Translations under genes and position numbers: made by a program
The notes under the pieces: model-generated
What the model saw: the letters and a program-made list of their open reading frames with translations, nothing else
Databases searched by the model: none
Told to the model about the DNA's origin: nothing
Assembly (NCBI GenBank): GCA_036946415.1
Contig: JAQIJD010000008.1
Span: 62,001 to 126,000 of the forward strand
Origin: Sphingomonas_Q fennica_A
GTDB lineage: Bacteria > Pseudomonadota > Alphaproteobacteria > Sphingomonadales > Sphingomonadaceae
Reading direction: 5' to 3'
DNA length: 64,000 nucleotides
In this document: positions 1-8,428 of the stretch, one piece after another
Numbering within the stretch: the first letter of the stretch is position 1
How the letters are laid out: each line of letters opens with the position of its first letter

Positions 1-369
1 CAAGTGGTGGCGCTGAATGCGGAGCGGCGGCGCGAGGAGCAGGCGGGGCGCACCCGCTGGCTGCGGCCGGACCATCAGGCGGCGCGCGTTGGCCGGGGGG
101 TGGCGCCGGCCGCGGGCGACCAGCCCGCGCTCGCCCCGATCGCCACGCCTGCGGGCCGGCCGCCGCTGCCGCGCGATCCGTTCGAGCGATCGGCGGCGAT
201 CATGGCGGCGCTGGCGGCGCGCGGCGGGCCGGTCTCCACCGCGACGCTCGCCGGCGGTTTCCGCGGCGGGCGGCCGGTCGAGCGCAGCGTCGAACGCATT
301 CTCGCCGCCGGCGCGCGCGTCGGCCTCGTCACGCGCGACGGGGATCGCTGGCTTCTGCCGCGGGGGTGA
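1..369 (+). CDS. Partial: C-terminus of a probable class I SAM-dependent DNA methyltransferase
   Basis: The reading frame is open from the first base and stops at 369, so only the last 122 residues are present. The segment ALNAERRREEQAGRTRWLRP resembles the end of the large alphaproteobacterial DNA methyltransferases (MmeI-like), where an 'LNxERxxEExxGxxRWLRP' stretch closes the methyltransferase. The following Pro-rich linker and the last ~70 residues (ERSAAIMAALAARGG...) look like the small winged-helix tail seen after it. The catalytic region lies off the window, so the assignment rests on this tail only. The 3' end overlaps the convergent DJ-1/PfpI gene by 41 bases. Confidence 0.5.
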   Translation, partial: QVVALNAERRREEQAGRTRWLRPDHQAARVGRGVAPAAGDQPALAPIATPAGRPPLPRDPFERSAAIMAALAARGGPVSTATLAGGFRGGRPVERSVERILAAGARVGLVTRDGDRWLLPRG

Positions 370-961
370 GGTGCGGCATCACCACGCCCAGCGCATGGGC
401 GACATAGGCCTGCTTCTCCCCCACCGGCGCGACATAGTGCAGTGCCTCCCGCGCATGGCCGGGGGAGGCGCCGCGCGCGATCATCCACGCGGCGAGATAG
501 GGCGCGGCGAGGCAGCCGCCGGCGGTGGCGATATTGCCCGAGGCCGCGAACGGCGCGTCGATGACGCGCACGCCGGCCTCGACCACCCATGGCTTGGTGG
601 TGAGATCGGTGCAGGCCGGCACGTCCCCGATCAGCCCGAGCTTCGCCAGCAGCAGCGTGCCCGAACATTGCGCCGCGATCAGCTGCCGCGCCGGATCGAG
701 CGTCAGTTGCGCGAGCAAAGCGGCATCGGCGGCATGATCGCGCGTGCGGATGCCGCTGCCGATCAGCACGGCATCCGCCTCGCCCACGAAGTCGAGCGGG
801 CGCTGGGACAGGGCGGTGAGGCCGTTCATCGACGTGACGCGCGCCGTGGGGCTGGTGATATGCGCCTGCCAGCCGTGCGGCCGCAGCCGGTTGAGGAGCG
901 CCTGCGCGACGAACGAATCCAATTCGTTGAAGCCGTCGAGGGTGAGGATCGCGATCTGCAT
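329..961 (-). CDS. DJ-1/PfpI family protein
   Basis: The product is 210 aa, the usual single-domain size for the DJ-1/PfpI (class I glutamine amidotransferase-like) superfamily. The N-terminus MQIAILTLDGFNELD contains the acidic residue (Glu13) that usually sits near the nucleophile. Cys99, in AAQCSGTLLLA, occupies the nucleophile-elbow position. The family includes chaperones, glyoxalases, hydratases and amidases, so the substrate cannot be assigned. The ATG at 961 overlaps the stop codon of the upstream phzF-like gene (ATGA), so the two are translationally coupled. Its 3' end runs into the convergent gene at 369. Confidence 0.85.
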   Translation of the reverse strand: MQIAILTLDGFNELDSFVAQALLNRLRPHGWQAHITSPTARVTSMNGLTALSQRPLDFVGEADAVLIGSGIRTRDHAADAALLAQLTLDPARQLIAAQCSGTLLLAKLGLIGDVPACTDLTTKPWVVEAGVRVIDAPFAASGNIATAGGCLAAPYLAAWMIARGASPGHAREALHYVAPVGEKQAYVAHALGVVMPHLTPAAEASDPRRA

Positions 962-1803
962 CAGTTGTGGCTCCGGCCCGAGAAAAGCGTCTGCGTGGCG
1001 CCCGCCACCCAAACCTGCCCGGTCTCGTCCTGCGAGACGCGGATGCGGCCGGTGCGGCCGAGGCGGGTGCCCTGGGCGGCGACGTAGCGCCCCTGCGCCC
1101 GGCCGCTGGCGAACAGCCACTGGCCGATCGAGGCGTTGAGGCTGCCGGTGACGGGATCCTCGATCAGCGCGCCCTGCGCATCGCTGAAGATCGCGCGGAT
1201 CTCGAACGCCGCGTCATGGCCGGGGGCGTGCGGGCCGACGACGCCGATGTCGATCCGGTCCGGATGATGCCGGGCGGGCTCGAGCGCCAGCACCGCCTCG
1301 GCCGAATCCAGCATCACCGCGATCCAGCCGGGGCCGTTGTCCGCCCAGGCGGCATCGACGATGGCGGCGCGATCGATGCCCAGCACGGCCGCCGCGGTGG
1401 CGATCTCCGCCTCGGCGGGCGCGCCGCTGCGCAACAGGGGCGGGGCGGCGAAGGCCAGATCGGTGCCGTCGGTGCGGAGCGTGACCAGCCCCGCCCCGCA
1501 TTGCTGGACGATCGCACCCTCCCGCTGCGGCCGCCCGCCCGCTTCCCGCCACGCATGGGCGCTGCCGAGCGTGGGGTGGCCGGCGAAGGGCAGTTCGTGC
1601 GCCAGGGTGAAGATGCGGACGCGATAGTCGGCGGCGGGATCGGTGGGGGGCAGCAGGAAGGCCGTCTCCGACAGGTTGAGCCAGCGGGTGATCGCCTGCA
1701 TCTCCTCCGTCGACAGCCCCTCCGCATCCGCCACCACGGCGAGCGGATTGCCGGTGAAGGGGCCGGTGCCGAAGACATCGACGAGGCGGAACGGGCGGGA
1801 CAT
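961..1803 (-). CDS. PhzF family phenazine-biosynthesis-like isomerase
   Basis: The product is 280 aa, the standard PhzF length. It has the N-terminal VDVFGTGPFTGNPLAVV signature, a glutamate (Glu46) in LSETAF at the position of the family's catalytic acid, and the LPFAGHPTLGSA motif (residues 71-82). PhzF proteins are cofactor-free isomerases with a diaminopimelate-epimerase fold. Most family members outside phenazine producers have unknown substrates, and no phenazine genes are seen here. The start at 1803 is where family homology begins; an upstream in-frame extension would run through a palindromic repeat and is rejected. The gene is divergent from the MocR-type regulator at 2046 and coupled to the DJ-1 gene. 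Confidence 0.88.
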   Translation of the reverse strand: MSRPFRLVDVFGTGPFTGNPLAVVADAEGLSTEEMQAITRWLNLSETAFLLPPTDPAADYRVRIFTLAHELPFAGHPTLGSAHAWREAGGRPQREGAIVQQCGAGLVTLRTDGTDLAFAAPPLLRSGAPAEAEIATAAAVLGIDRAAIVDAAWADNGPGWIAVMLDSAEAVLALEPARHHPDRIDIGVVGPHAPGHDAAFEIRAIFSDAQGALIEDPVTGSLNASIGQWLFASGRAQGRYVAAQGTRLGRTGRIRVSQDETGQVWVAGATQTLFSGRSHN

Positions 1804-1847
1804 GATGCGGAACTCCGTGTTGGTTGTTGCGATGGGGCTTCGGCGAG

Positions 1848-1963
1848 AACCTCTCCCCTCCCTGAAAGGGAGGGGGCGGGGGTGGGTTCGCCCGTTGGCG
1901 GGCGTGACCGAGCCTCGCGACGAACCCACCTCCAGCCCCTCCCTTTCAGGGAGGGGAGAGGTT
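1848..1963. repeat. Palindromic intergenic repeat, type A (copy 1)
   Basis: Arms of 27 bases (1848-1874 and 1937-1963) are perfect reverse complements, around the core CCCTCCCTGAAAGGGAGGG. The inner part (gtgggttcg ... cgaacccac) keeps pairing. Related copies lie at 23287-23397 and 39660-39766. This copy lies between two divergent genes, in their shared 5' region, so it cannot be acting only as a terminator here. Confidence 0.9.
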
Positions 1964-2045
1964 TCGCCGTCCTTCTGGCTGACCCGGCCTAGGCGATCGG
2001 GGCTGGCCGCGACAGGCACGGATCGATACGATCGGACCGAACCGT

Positions 2046-3455
2046 ATGGGTGATGGAAGCGATACGATGCATACCGACGCCGCCGAGACGCGGACCGCCC
2101 GGATCGCGCGCACGATCCGCGAACGGATCGAGGCGCGCACGCTGACGCCGGGGGCGCGGCTGCCTTCGATCCGGGCGATGGCGGGGGCGAGCGGGGTCGC
2201 CTGCTCGACGGTGGTGGAGGCCTACGACCGGCTGGCGGGGGAGGGCGTGATCCGCGCGCGGCCGGGATCGGGCTTCTACGTGGCGGCGCCGCTCGCCCCG
2301 CTGGCGCTCGACCGGCTGGCGCCCGAGGTGGAGCGCGAGGTCGATCCGCTGTGGATGCTTCGCCAGTCGCTGGGCGGGCGGCGGCATGCGCTGATGCCCG
2401 GCTGCGGCTGGCTGCCCGAGGAATGGCTGGCGGGGGCGGCGCTGCGCAAGGCGATGCGGCAGGCGGCGCGCGGCGCGGACGAGGGCCTGCTGGCGGGCTA
2501 CGCCTCGCCGCTGGGATCGGCGCCGCTGTGCGCGCTGCTGGCGCGGCGGATGGCGGATCAGGGCGTGGAGGCCGGGCCGGACCAGATATTGCTGACCGAC
2601 AGCGGTAGCCACGCGCTCGATCTCGTCTGCCGCCTGCTGCTCCAGCCGGGCGACACGGTGCTGGTGGACGACCCCTGCTATTTCAACTTCCTGGCGCTGC
2701 TGCGCGCGCATCGCGCCCGCGTGATCGGCGTGCCGATGACGCCCGCCGGGCCGGATGTCGCCGCCTTCGCCGCCGCGGCGGCGGCGCACGCGCCGCGCCT
2801 CTACCTCACCAATTCGGGCGTCCACAATCCGACCGGGGCGGGCCTTGCCGCCGCCACCGCGCATCGCCTGCTGCGCATCGCCGAGGCGCAGGACATGGTG
2901 ATCGTGGAGGACGACATCTTCGCCGATTTCGAACATGCCGCCGCACCGCGGCTGGCGGCGTTCGACGGGCTGGAACGGGTGATCCGCATCGGCAGCTTTT
3001 CCAAGTCGCTGTCGGCGGCGGTGCGCTGCGGCCATGTCGCGGCGCGGCGTGACTGGATCGAGGCGCTGGCCGACCTGCGCATCGCGACATCGATGGCGGG
3101 CAGCCCGCTTACCGCGGCGATGCTGCATGCGGTGCTGACCGACGGCAGCTACCGCCGCCATGTCGAGGGCGTCCGCGCCCGCCTCGCCCGCGCCACGGTG
3201 CGGGTGGCGAAGCGGCTGCGCGCGGTGGGGATAGAGCCGTGGAGCGAGCCGGCGGCGGGCATCTTCCTGTGGGCGCGGCTGCCCGGCGGGGCGGATGCGG
3301 TGGCGCTGGCGCGGGCGGCGCTGGCGGAGGATATCATGCTCGCCCCCGGCCCGGTGTTCAGCACCGGCGGCGGCTGGCGCGATCACATGCGCTTCAACGT
3401 GGCGATGAGCGACGACGATCGCCTGTCCGGCTTCCTCGGGCGGGCGCTGGCATGA
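2046..3455 (+). CDS. MocR-type transcriptional regulator (GntR winged helix + aminotransferase-like domain)
   Basis: The product is 469 aa. Residues ~15-80 form a GntR winged helix (ARTIRERIEARTLTPGARLP, then SGVACSTVVEAYDRL and the wing RARPGSGFYV). Residues ~100-465 are a fold-type I aminotransferase domain. Lys320 in SFSKSLSAAVRCG is the expected PLP-binding lysine. MocR regulators bind PLP or a PLP adduct and usually control a divergent neighbour, here phzF-DJ-1. An internal ATG at 2067 is an alternative start. The TGA overlaps the ATG of the nitronate monooxygenase gene (ATGA), so that gene is probably in the same operon. Confidence 0.9.
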   Translation: MGDGSDTMHTDAAETRTARIARTIRERIEARTLTPGARLPSIRAMAGASGVACSTVVEAYDRLAGEGVIRARPGSGFYVAAPLAPLALDRLAPEVEREVDPLWMLRQSLGGRRHALMPGCGWLPEEWLAGAALRKAMRQAARGADEGLLAGYASPLGSAPLCALLARRMADQGVEAGPDQILLTDSGSHALDLVCRLLLQPGDTVLVDDPCYFNFLALLRAHRARVIGVPMTPAGPDVAAFAAAAAAHAPRLYLTNSGVHNPTGAGLAAATAHRLLRIAEAQDMVIVEDDIFADFEHAAAPRLAAFDGLERVIRIGSFSKSLSAAVRCGHVAARRDWIEALADLRIATSMAGSPLTAAMLHAVLTDGSYRRHVEGVRARLARATVRVAKRLRAVGIEPWSEPAAGIFLWARLPGGADAVALARAALAEDIMLAPGPVFSTGGGWRDHMRFNVAMSDDDRLSGFLGRALA

Positions 3456-4517
3456 GCGCGGCGCTCGATCGCCTCGGCCTCACCATCCCGCTGGTGCAGG
3501 CGCCGATGGCGGGCGTCTCCACGCCGGCGCTGGCGGCGGCGGTGTCGAATGCGGGCGGGCTGGGTTCGATCGGCGTCGGCGCGAGCGATGCGGCGGCCGC
3601 GCGCGCGATGATCGACGCGGTGCGGGCGGGCACCGGAAGGGCGTTCAACGTCAATCTGTTCGTCCATGCCGCCGCGGTGCCCGATCCGGCGCGCGAGCGG
3701 GCGTGGCTGGACTGGCTGGCGCCGCGGTTCGCCGACCATGGCGCGGCGCCGCCGTCGGCGCTGCGGCCGATCTATCGCAGCTTCGCCGACGATCGGGCCA
3801 TGCAGGAACTGATCGTCGAGACGGCGCCGCCGGTGGTGAGCTTCCATTTCGGCCTGCCCGATGCTGCCGTCCTCTCCGCCTTGCGCGCGCGCGGCTGCGT
3901 GACGATGGCGACCGCGACCAACCTCGACGAGGCGCGCGCGATCGCGGCGGCCGGGATCGACATGGTGGTGGCGCAGGGGATCGAGGCGGGCGGGCATCGG
4001 GGCATGTTCGATCCCGCCGCACCCGATCCGGCGATCGGCACGCTGGCGCTGACGCGGTTGCTGGTGCGCCATCTTTCGATCCCCGTCATCGCGGCCGGGG
4101 GGATCATGGACGGCGCGGGGATCGCCGCCGCGCTGGCGCTGGGGGCGGTGGCGGCGCAGCTCGGCACCGCTTTCATCCCCTGCCCGGAATCGGCGGCGGA
4201 CGACGCCTATCGCGCCGCGCTGACGGGGCCGGGCGGGCGGCACACCGTGCTGACGGGCGCTGATCTCGGGCCGGCCGGCGCGGGGGATCGGCAATCGCTT
4301 CACGGCGCTGGCGGACAGCGTCGGCGCGCTTCGGCCGCCCGATTATCCGATCGCCTACGACGCGGGCAAAGCCCTGCACGCGGCCGCCGGGCGGCACGGC
4401 GAGCATGGCTATGGCGCGCAATGGGCGGGGCAGGGCGCACCGCTCGCCCGCGCCATGCCCGCCGCGGCGCTGGTCGAGACGCTGCGGGCGGAACTGGCGG
4501 CGGCTCAGGCGCGGTAG
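3452..4517 (+). CDS. Nitronate monooxygenase family protein, frameshifted
   Basis: This is an FMN-dependent TIM-barrel oxygenase related to 2-nitropropane dioxygenase. The N-terminus LTIPLVQAPMAGVSTPALAAA, the glycine-rich EAGGHRG and the phosphate-binding AAGGIMDGAGI are all family motifs. The frame is intact to about residue 270 (VLTGA). An extra base at about 4261 (gcTgatc where gcgatc is expected) then shifts it. The C-terminus ISGRPARGIGNRF ... LRAELAAAQAR continues in the next frame to the TAG at 4515-4517. The restored length is about 355 aa, normal for the family. Unless this is a sequence error, the protein is truncated and altered. It follows the MocR gene with an ATGA overlap. Its 3' end overlaps the convergent aldo/keto reductase by 13 bases. 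Confidence 0.85.
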
Positions 4518-5521
4518 CCGCCCTGCCGTTCGAGCATCCAGCCGGGATATTCGGGGGGCAGCTTCGTCGCCGTGTCGAGCGCGGCGAGATCGTCGGCGTC
4601 GAGCGTCACCCCGGTCGCGGCGATATTGTCGGTCAGCTGGTCGACGCGCTTGGCGCCGACGATCACGCTCGTCACCACCGGTTGATGGAGCAAGCCAGGC
4701 GAGCGCCACCTGCGCCACGGTGCAGCCCTTCGCGTCGGCGATGCGGCGCATCGCATCGATGGCGGCCCCGCCGCGGGTGCGATCGACCGGCGGGAAATCG
4801 AAACTGGCGCGGCGGCCATCCGCACCCTTGCCTCGCCGTCGTATTTGCCCGACAGATAGCCGCCGGCGAGCGGGCTCCACACCATCAGCCCGATCTTCTC
4901 GGACCGGAGCATCGGCACGATCTCCCGCTCCAGATCGCGGCCGACCAGCGTGTAATAGGCCTGCAGCGACAGGATCGGCGCGAGGCGGCGCGCCTCGGCG
5001 ATGCCGACCGCCTTCACCACCTGCCACGCCGCCCAGTTGGACAGGCCGATGTAGCGGACGTGGCCGTGACGGACGAGCGTGTCGAGCGCCTCCAGCGTCT
5101 CCTCGATCGGGGTGGCGGCATCGAAGCCGTGGATCTGGTAGAGATCGATATGGTCGAGGCCGAGCCGCCCGAGGCTCTGCTTGCACTGGCTGAGGACGTG
5201 CCGGCGCGATGCGCCGCGCGCGTTGGGGCCATCGCCCATCGGCCCCAGCACCTTGGTGGCGATCACCACGTCGTCGCGCGCGATGCCGAGATTCTTGAGC
5301 GACTGGCCGAGGATACGCTCGCTTTCGCCGCCGGCGTAGACGTTGGCGGTGTCGATGAAATTGATGCCGGCATCGAGCGCGGTCTTCACCAGCGCGTCCG
5401 CCTCGTCCTGCCCGAGCTGACCGATCTGTCCCCAGATGCCGCCGCTGCCGCCGAAGGTCATGGTGCCGAGGCAGAGTTCGGACACGAACAGGCCGCTGTG
5501 GCCGAGTGGGCGCATACGCAT
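4505..5521 (-). CDS. Aldo/keto reductase with an internally frameshifted segment
   Basis: This is a 338-aa NADPH-dependent (alpha/beta)8 oxidoreductase. The catalytic tetrad is visible: Asp57 and Tyr62 (FIDTANVYAGG), Lys90 (VVIATK) and His131 (LYQIHGFD). The C-terminal cofactor region (TSVIVGAKRVDQL) is present. Residues ~231-276 do not look like the family. The expected sequence (KGADGRRASFDFPPVDRTR ... CTVAQVALAWL) is found in another frame. It is created by a one-base loss near 4832 and restored by a one-base gain near 4694. Either the assembly has two errors or the protein carries a scrambled loop and helix. The substrate is unknown. Confidence 0.85.
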   Translation of the reverse strand: MRMRPLGHSGLFVSELCLGTMTFGGSGGIWGQIGQLGQDEADALVKTALDAGINFIDTANVYAGGESERILGQSLKNLGIARDDVVIATKVLGPMGDGPNARGASRRHVLSQCKQSLGRLGLDHIDLYQIHGFDAATPIEETLEALDTLVRHGHVRYIGLSNWAAWQVVKAVGIAEARRLAPILSLQAYYTLVGRDLEREIVPMLRSEKIGLMVWSPLAGGYLSGKYDGEARVRMAAAPVSISRRSIAPAAGPPSMRCAASPTRRAAPWRRWRSPGLLHQPVVTSVIVGAKRVDQLTDNIAATGVTLDADDLAALDTATKLPPEYPGWMLERQGGYRA

Positions 5522-5671
5522 AAGCGTCTCCTGGCGGATCGATGAGGGTGGTGTTGGTGGAAACGCGGCAGGGCCGGTCGCGATCCGGCCTGTGCTTTTG
5601 GCGTCGCTTCAGGCCTTTAGGCGGAACGCCTCGGCCGGCCGGGCGCTGTTGCGGCGAACGGGAGGCGATGC

Positions 5672-6466
5672 ATGGCGGACACGATCGACATCCGGGGCAA
5701 TCGCGCGAACCCGTCGCGCTGGCCGGCGCGGCTGTGGATCGTGCGGCATGGCGAGAGCGCCGGCAACGTCGCGCGCGACGAGGCGCATGCGCGCGGGGCG
5801 GAGCGGATCGAGCTGGCCACGCGCGACGTGGACATAGCCTTGTCCTCGCGCGGGGAGCGGCAGGCGGCGGCGCTGGGGACGTGGTTCGCCGATGCGCCGG
5901 CGGAGGTGCGGCCCGAGGTGCTGCTCGCCTCCCCTTATGTGCGGGCGCGCGAGACGGCGCGCATCTTCCGCGACGGCGGTGGTGCCGCCCCCGGCCTGCC
6001 GATTGCGATCGACGAACGGCTGCGCGAGAAAGAGTTCGGCATCCTCGACGGGCTGACGACCAGCGGGGTCGCGGCGCTGCATCCCGAACAGGCCGAGTTC
6101 CGCCGGCTGCTCGGCAAATTCTATCACCGCCCGCCCGGCGGCGAGAGCTGGTGCGACGTGATCTTCCGGCTGCGCGCGGTGATGGACAGCATCGCCCTCC
6201 ACCATGCCGGGCGGCGGGTGATGATCGTGGCGCATCAGGTGGTGGTGCTGTGCCTGCGCTACGTGATCGAGGATCTGACCGAGGACGAGATCCTCGCGAT
6301 CGACCGGGCGGGCGACGTCGCCAATTGCGCGGTCACCGAATATCGGCTGGACGCGGCGCGCGATGCGCTGGCGCTCGTCCGCTACAACGACGTTCCGCAT
6401 CTGGAGGCGGATGCCACAGCCCCGGTGACGGCCGAGCCGGAACGGACGGCGGGAGTGCGCGGATGA
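5672..6466 (+). CDS. Histidine phosphatase family protein (phosphoglycerate-mutase-like)
   Basis: The product is 264 aa. LWIVRHGESAGN (His26) is the RHG phosphohistidine motif, RARETARIF follows the usual second arginine, and VMIVAHQVVV carries the second catalytic histidine. The family covers phosphoglycerate mutases, cobalamin and sugar phosphatases, so the exact substrate is not assignable. The stop overlaps the ATG of the downstream NAD(P)H-hydrate dehydratase (ATGA), which suggests a two-gene operon. There is no signal peptide, so it is probably cytosolic. Confidence 0.88.
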   Translation: MADTIDIRGNRANPSRWPARLWIVRHGESAGNVARDEAHARGAERIELATRDVDIALSSRGERQAAALGTWFADAPAEVRPEVLLASPYVRARETARIFRDGGGAAPGLPIAIDERLREKEFGILDGLTTSGVAALHPEQAEFRRLLGKFYHRPPGGESWCDVIFRLRAVMDSIALHHAGRRVMIVAHQVVVLCLRYVIEDLTEDEILAIDRAGDVANCAVTEYRLDAARDALALVRYNDVPHLEADATAPVTAEPERTAGVRG

Positions 6467-7347
6467 CCGGCGAACCGATCGCGCTCGACAGCGCGTGGAT
6501 CGCGGCGCACCCGGTGCCGGTCCATGGGCAGGGAACCACCAAGAACAGCCGCGGCCGGGTGCTGGCGATCGGCGGATCGCGGATGGTGCCGGGCGCGCTC
6601 CGCCTGACCGGAGAGGCGGCGCTGCGCGTGGGCGCGGGCAAGTTGCAGATGGCGACGATCGGCTCGGCGGCGCTGCTGCTGGGCATGCTGGTGCCGGAGG
6701 CGGCGGCGATCGCCCTGCCCGAGGATGGCGACGGCGAGATCGGCGCGGATGCCGCGGCGGCGCTGGCCGAGGGGCTGGACGGGTGCGATACGCTGGTGAT
6801 CGGCCCCGGCATCGGCCGCGCCGAACCGGCGGCTCGGCTGCTGCGGATGGTGGCGGAGACCGTGGACGAGCCGCCGGCGCTGGTGATCGACGCCATGGCG
6901 ATCGGTGGCGCGCGCGATCTGCGCGACGCGCTGGCGGCGTTCCGCGGCCGGCTGCTGTTCACGCCGCATCATGGCGAGATGGCGGCGCTGACGGGCGCCG
7001 ACGTGGACGCGATCGCCGCCGATCCCGCCTCTCATGCCGCGGCGGTGGCGGCGGATTATGGCGCGGTGGTGGTGCTGAAGGGATCGGACACGATGATCGC
7101 CGCCGCCGACGGCACGCTCCTCCACTATGGCGGCGGCGGCACGGGCCTTGCCACGGGCGGCTCGGGCGACGTGCTGGCGGGATCGATCGCCGGGCTGCTC
7201 TCGCGCGGGGCGGAACCGCTGGTGGCGGCGGGCTGGGGGGTGTGGCTGCACGGCCAGGCCGGCCGCCGCGTCGCCACGACACGCGGACCGATCGGCTTCC
7301 TGGCGCGCGAGGTGCCGGCGGAGTTTCCGCGGCTGCTGCCGCAGTAG
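6463..7347 (+). CDS. nnrD: ADP-dependent NAD(P)H-hydrate dehydratase (YjeF C-terminal domain)
   Basis: The product is 294 aa. It repairs hydrated NAD(P)H by dehydrating the S epimer at the expense of ADP. Ribokinase-like family motifs are present: NSRGRVLAIGGS near the N-terminus, VIGPGIGR, LLFTPHHGEMAAL (the substrate-site 'TPHxGE' motif) and GTGLATGGSGDVLAG near the C-terminus. The N-terminal epimerase domain (NnrE) that is fused in many bacteria is absent, and no separate nnrE is seen in the window. The last ~125 bases of this gene are copied three times downstream in degenerate form (see the repeat array at 7222-8405). Confidence 0.9.
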   Translation: MTGEPIALDSAWIAAHPVPVHGQGTTKNSRGRVLAIGGSRMVPGALRLTGEAALRVGAGKLQMATIGSAALLLGMLVPEAAAIALPEDGDGEIGADAAAALAEGLDGCDTLVIGPGIGRAEPAARLLRMVAETVDEPPALVIDAMAIGGARDLRDALAAFRGRLLFTPHHGEMAALTGADVDAIAADPASHAAAVAADYGAVVVLKGSDTMIAAADGTLLHYGGGGTGLATGGSGDVLAGSIAGLLSRGAEPLVAAGWGVWLHGQAGRRVATTRGPIGFLAREVPAEFPRLLPQ

Positions 7348-8405
7348 GATCGTCGGCGGTCGCGAGAGAAGTGGGTTCACGCGGAGGCGCGGAGACGCGG
7401 AGCTGTTCCGCGCGCGGCAGCGCATCCGACCTGTCGCGAATGGCTGGTGTGAAGATGCCGCTTAGCGGCAACCGGTCCCTCTCTGCGCCACCGCGTCTCT
7501 GCGCGAAAAAATTTGCCTGAAACCCCGCATGGAGTGGCGGCGGGCTGGGGGGGCTGCACCGTCAGCCCGGCCGCCGCGTCGCCACGACAAGCGCGTAAGA
7601 TGCCGGTCAAGTTTTTGTGGCTGCTGCCGCAGTGGGAGCAAAACGGTCCGCGCGGATCGTCGCGGTGTCGGGGGATTTCGCGCAGAGACGCGGAGACGCG
7701 GAGATGTTCCGCCTGCGGTAGCGCATCCGATATCTCGCGGATGGCTGATCGGTAGATGTCGCTTCGCTGCGACCCGTCCCCCTCTGCGCCTCCGCGTCTC
7801 TGCGCACAGATTTGCCTGAAACCCCCGCATTGCGTGGCGGCGGGCTGCGGGTGGGCTGCACGGGCAAGCCGGCCGCCGCGTCGCCACGCCACGCGCGTGA
7901 GGTGCCGGCGGAATTTCTGGGGCTGCTGCCGCGGTAGGCCAAGCCAGTCCACCCGGATCGTCGCGAGTCGGGGAAATTTCGCGCAGAGACGCGGAGACGC
8001 GGAGCTGTTCCGCGCTCCGAAGCGCATCCGATCTGTCGCGTTGGTAGGATTGAAGATACCGCTTAGCGGCGACCGCTCCCTCTCTGCGCCTCCGCGTCTC
8101 TGCGCGAACAGATTTGCCTGGAACCGCGTGCCGAGTGGCGGCGGCCCCGGGGGGCTCCACGGGCTGGCCGGCCGCCGCGTCGCCGCGACACGCGCAAGGT
8201 GCCGGCAAAATCCTGCGGCTGTTGCCGTAGGGCGAGCAAACTGGTCCGCGCAGATCGTCGCGTTGTCGGAGATTTCGCGCAGAGACGCGGAGACGCGGAG
8301 GTGTTCCGCCTGCGGTAGCGCATCCGATCTCTCTCGGATGGCTGATCTATAGATGCCGCTTCGCGGCGGCCGATGCCTCTCTGCGCCTCCGCGTCTCTGC
8401 GCGAA
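7222..8405. repeat. Tandem array of ~300-bp units: nnrD 3'-end fragment + GCGGAGACGCGGAG palindrome (type B), four units
   Basis: The 1.1 kb between nnrD and the FAD monooxygenase holds no gene. It consists of four units beginning at 7222 (the real nnrD end), 7534, 7834 and 8135, with spacings of 312, 300 and 301. Each unit has two parts. The first is the nnrD 3' end (gtggcggcgggct ... ctgctgccgcagtag in the native copy). The second is a ~131-bp palindrome at 7376-7507, 7677-7807, 7978-8108 and 8274-8405, with arms cgcagagacgcggagacg / cgcctccgcgtctctgcgcg and a central GCCGC-TTA-GCGGC type hairpin. All three extra gene fragments share the same ~20-base internal deletion. They therefore descend from one altered copy that was later amplified. 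None of the copies keeps an open nnrD frame. Confidence 0.9.
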
Positions 8406-8428
8406 GGATCCCTGCCCGAAGGCCGCGC

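Noticed and set aside
1808..2019. N-terminal extension of the PhzF protein through the palindrome
   Set aside because: The added residues come from translating a repeat shared with other intergenic sites, and family homology begins at the ATG at 1803.
4255..4290. Programmed ribosomal frameshift in the nitronate monooxygenase gene
   Set aside because: There is no slippery heptamer or downstream structure of the usual kind, and other genes in the window carry similar random single-base indels. Error or decay is simpler.
7348..8428. Possible CRISPR array or protein-coding repeats in the regular ~300-bp units after nnrD
   Set aside because: Units are far too long, have no uniform short repeats with unique spacers, and open frames through them are low-complexity Arg/Ala-rich shadows broken by stops. 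They are copies of a gene end plus a palindrome.
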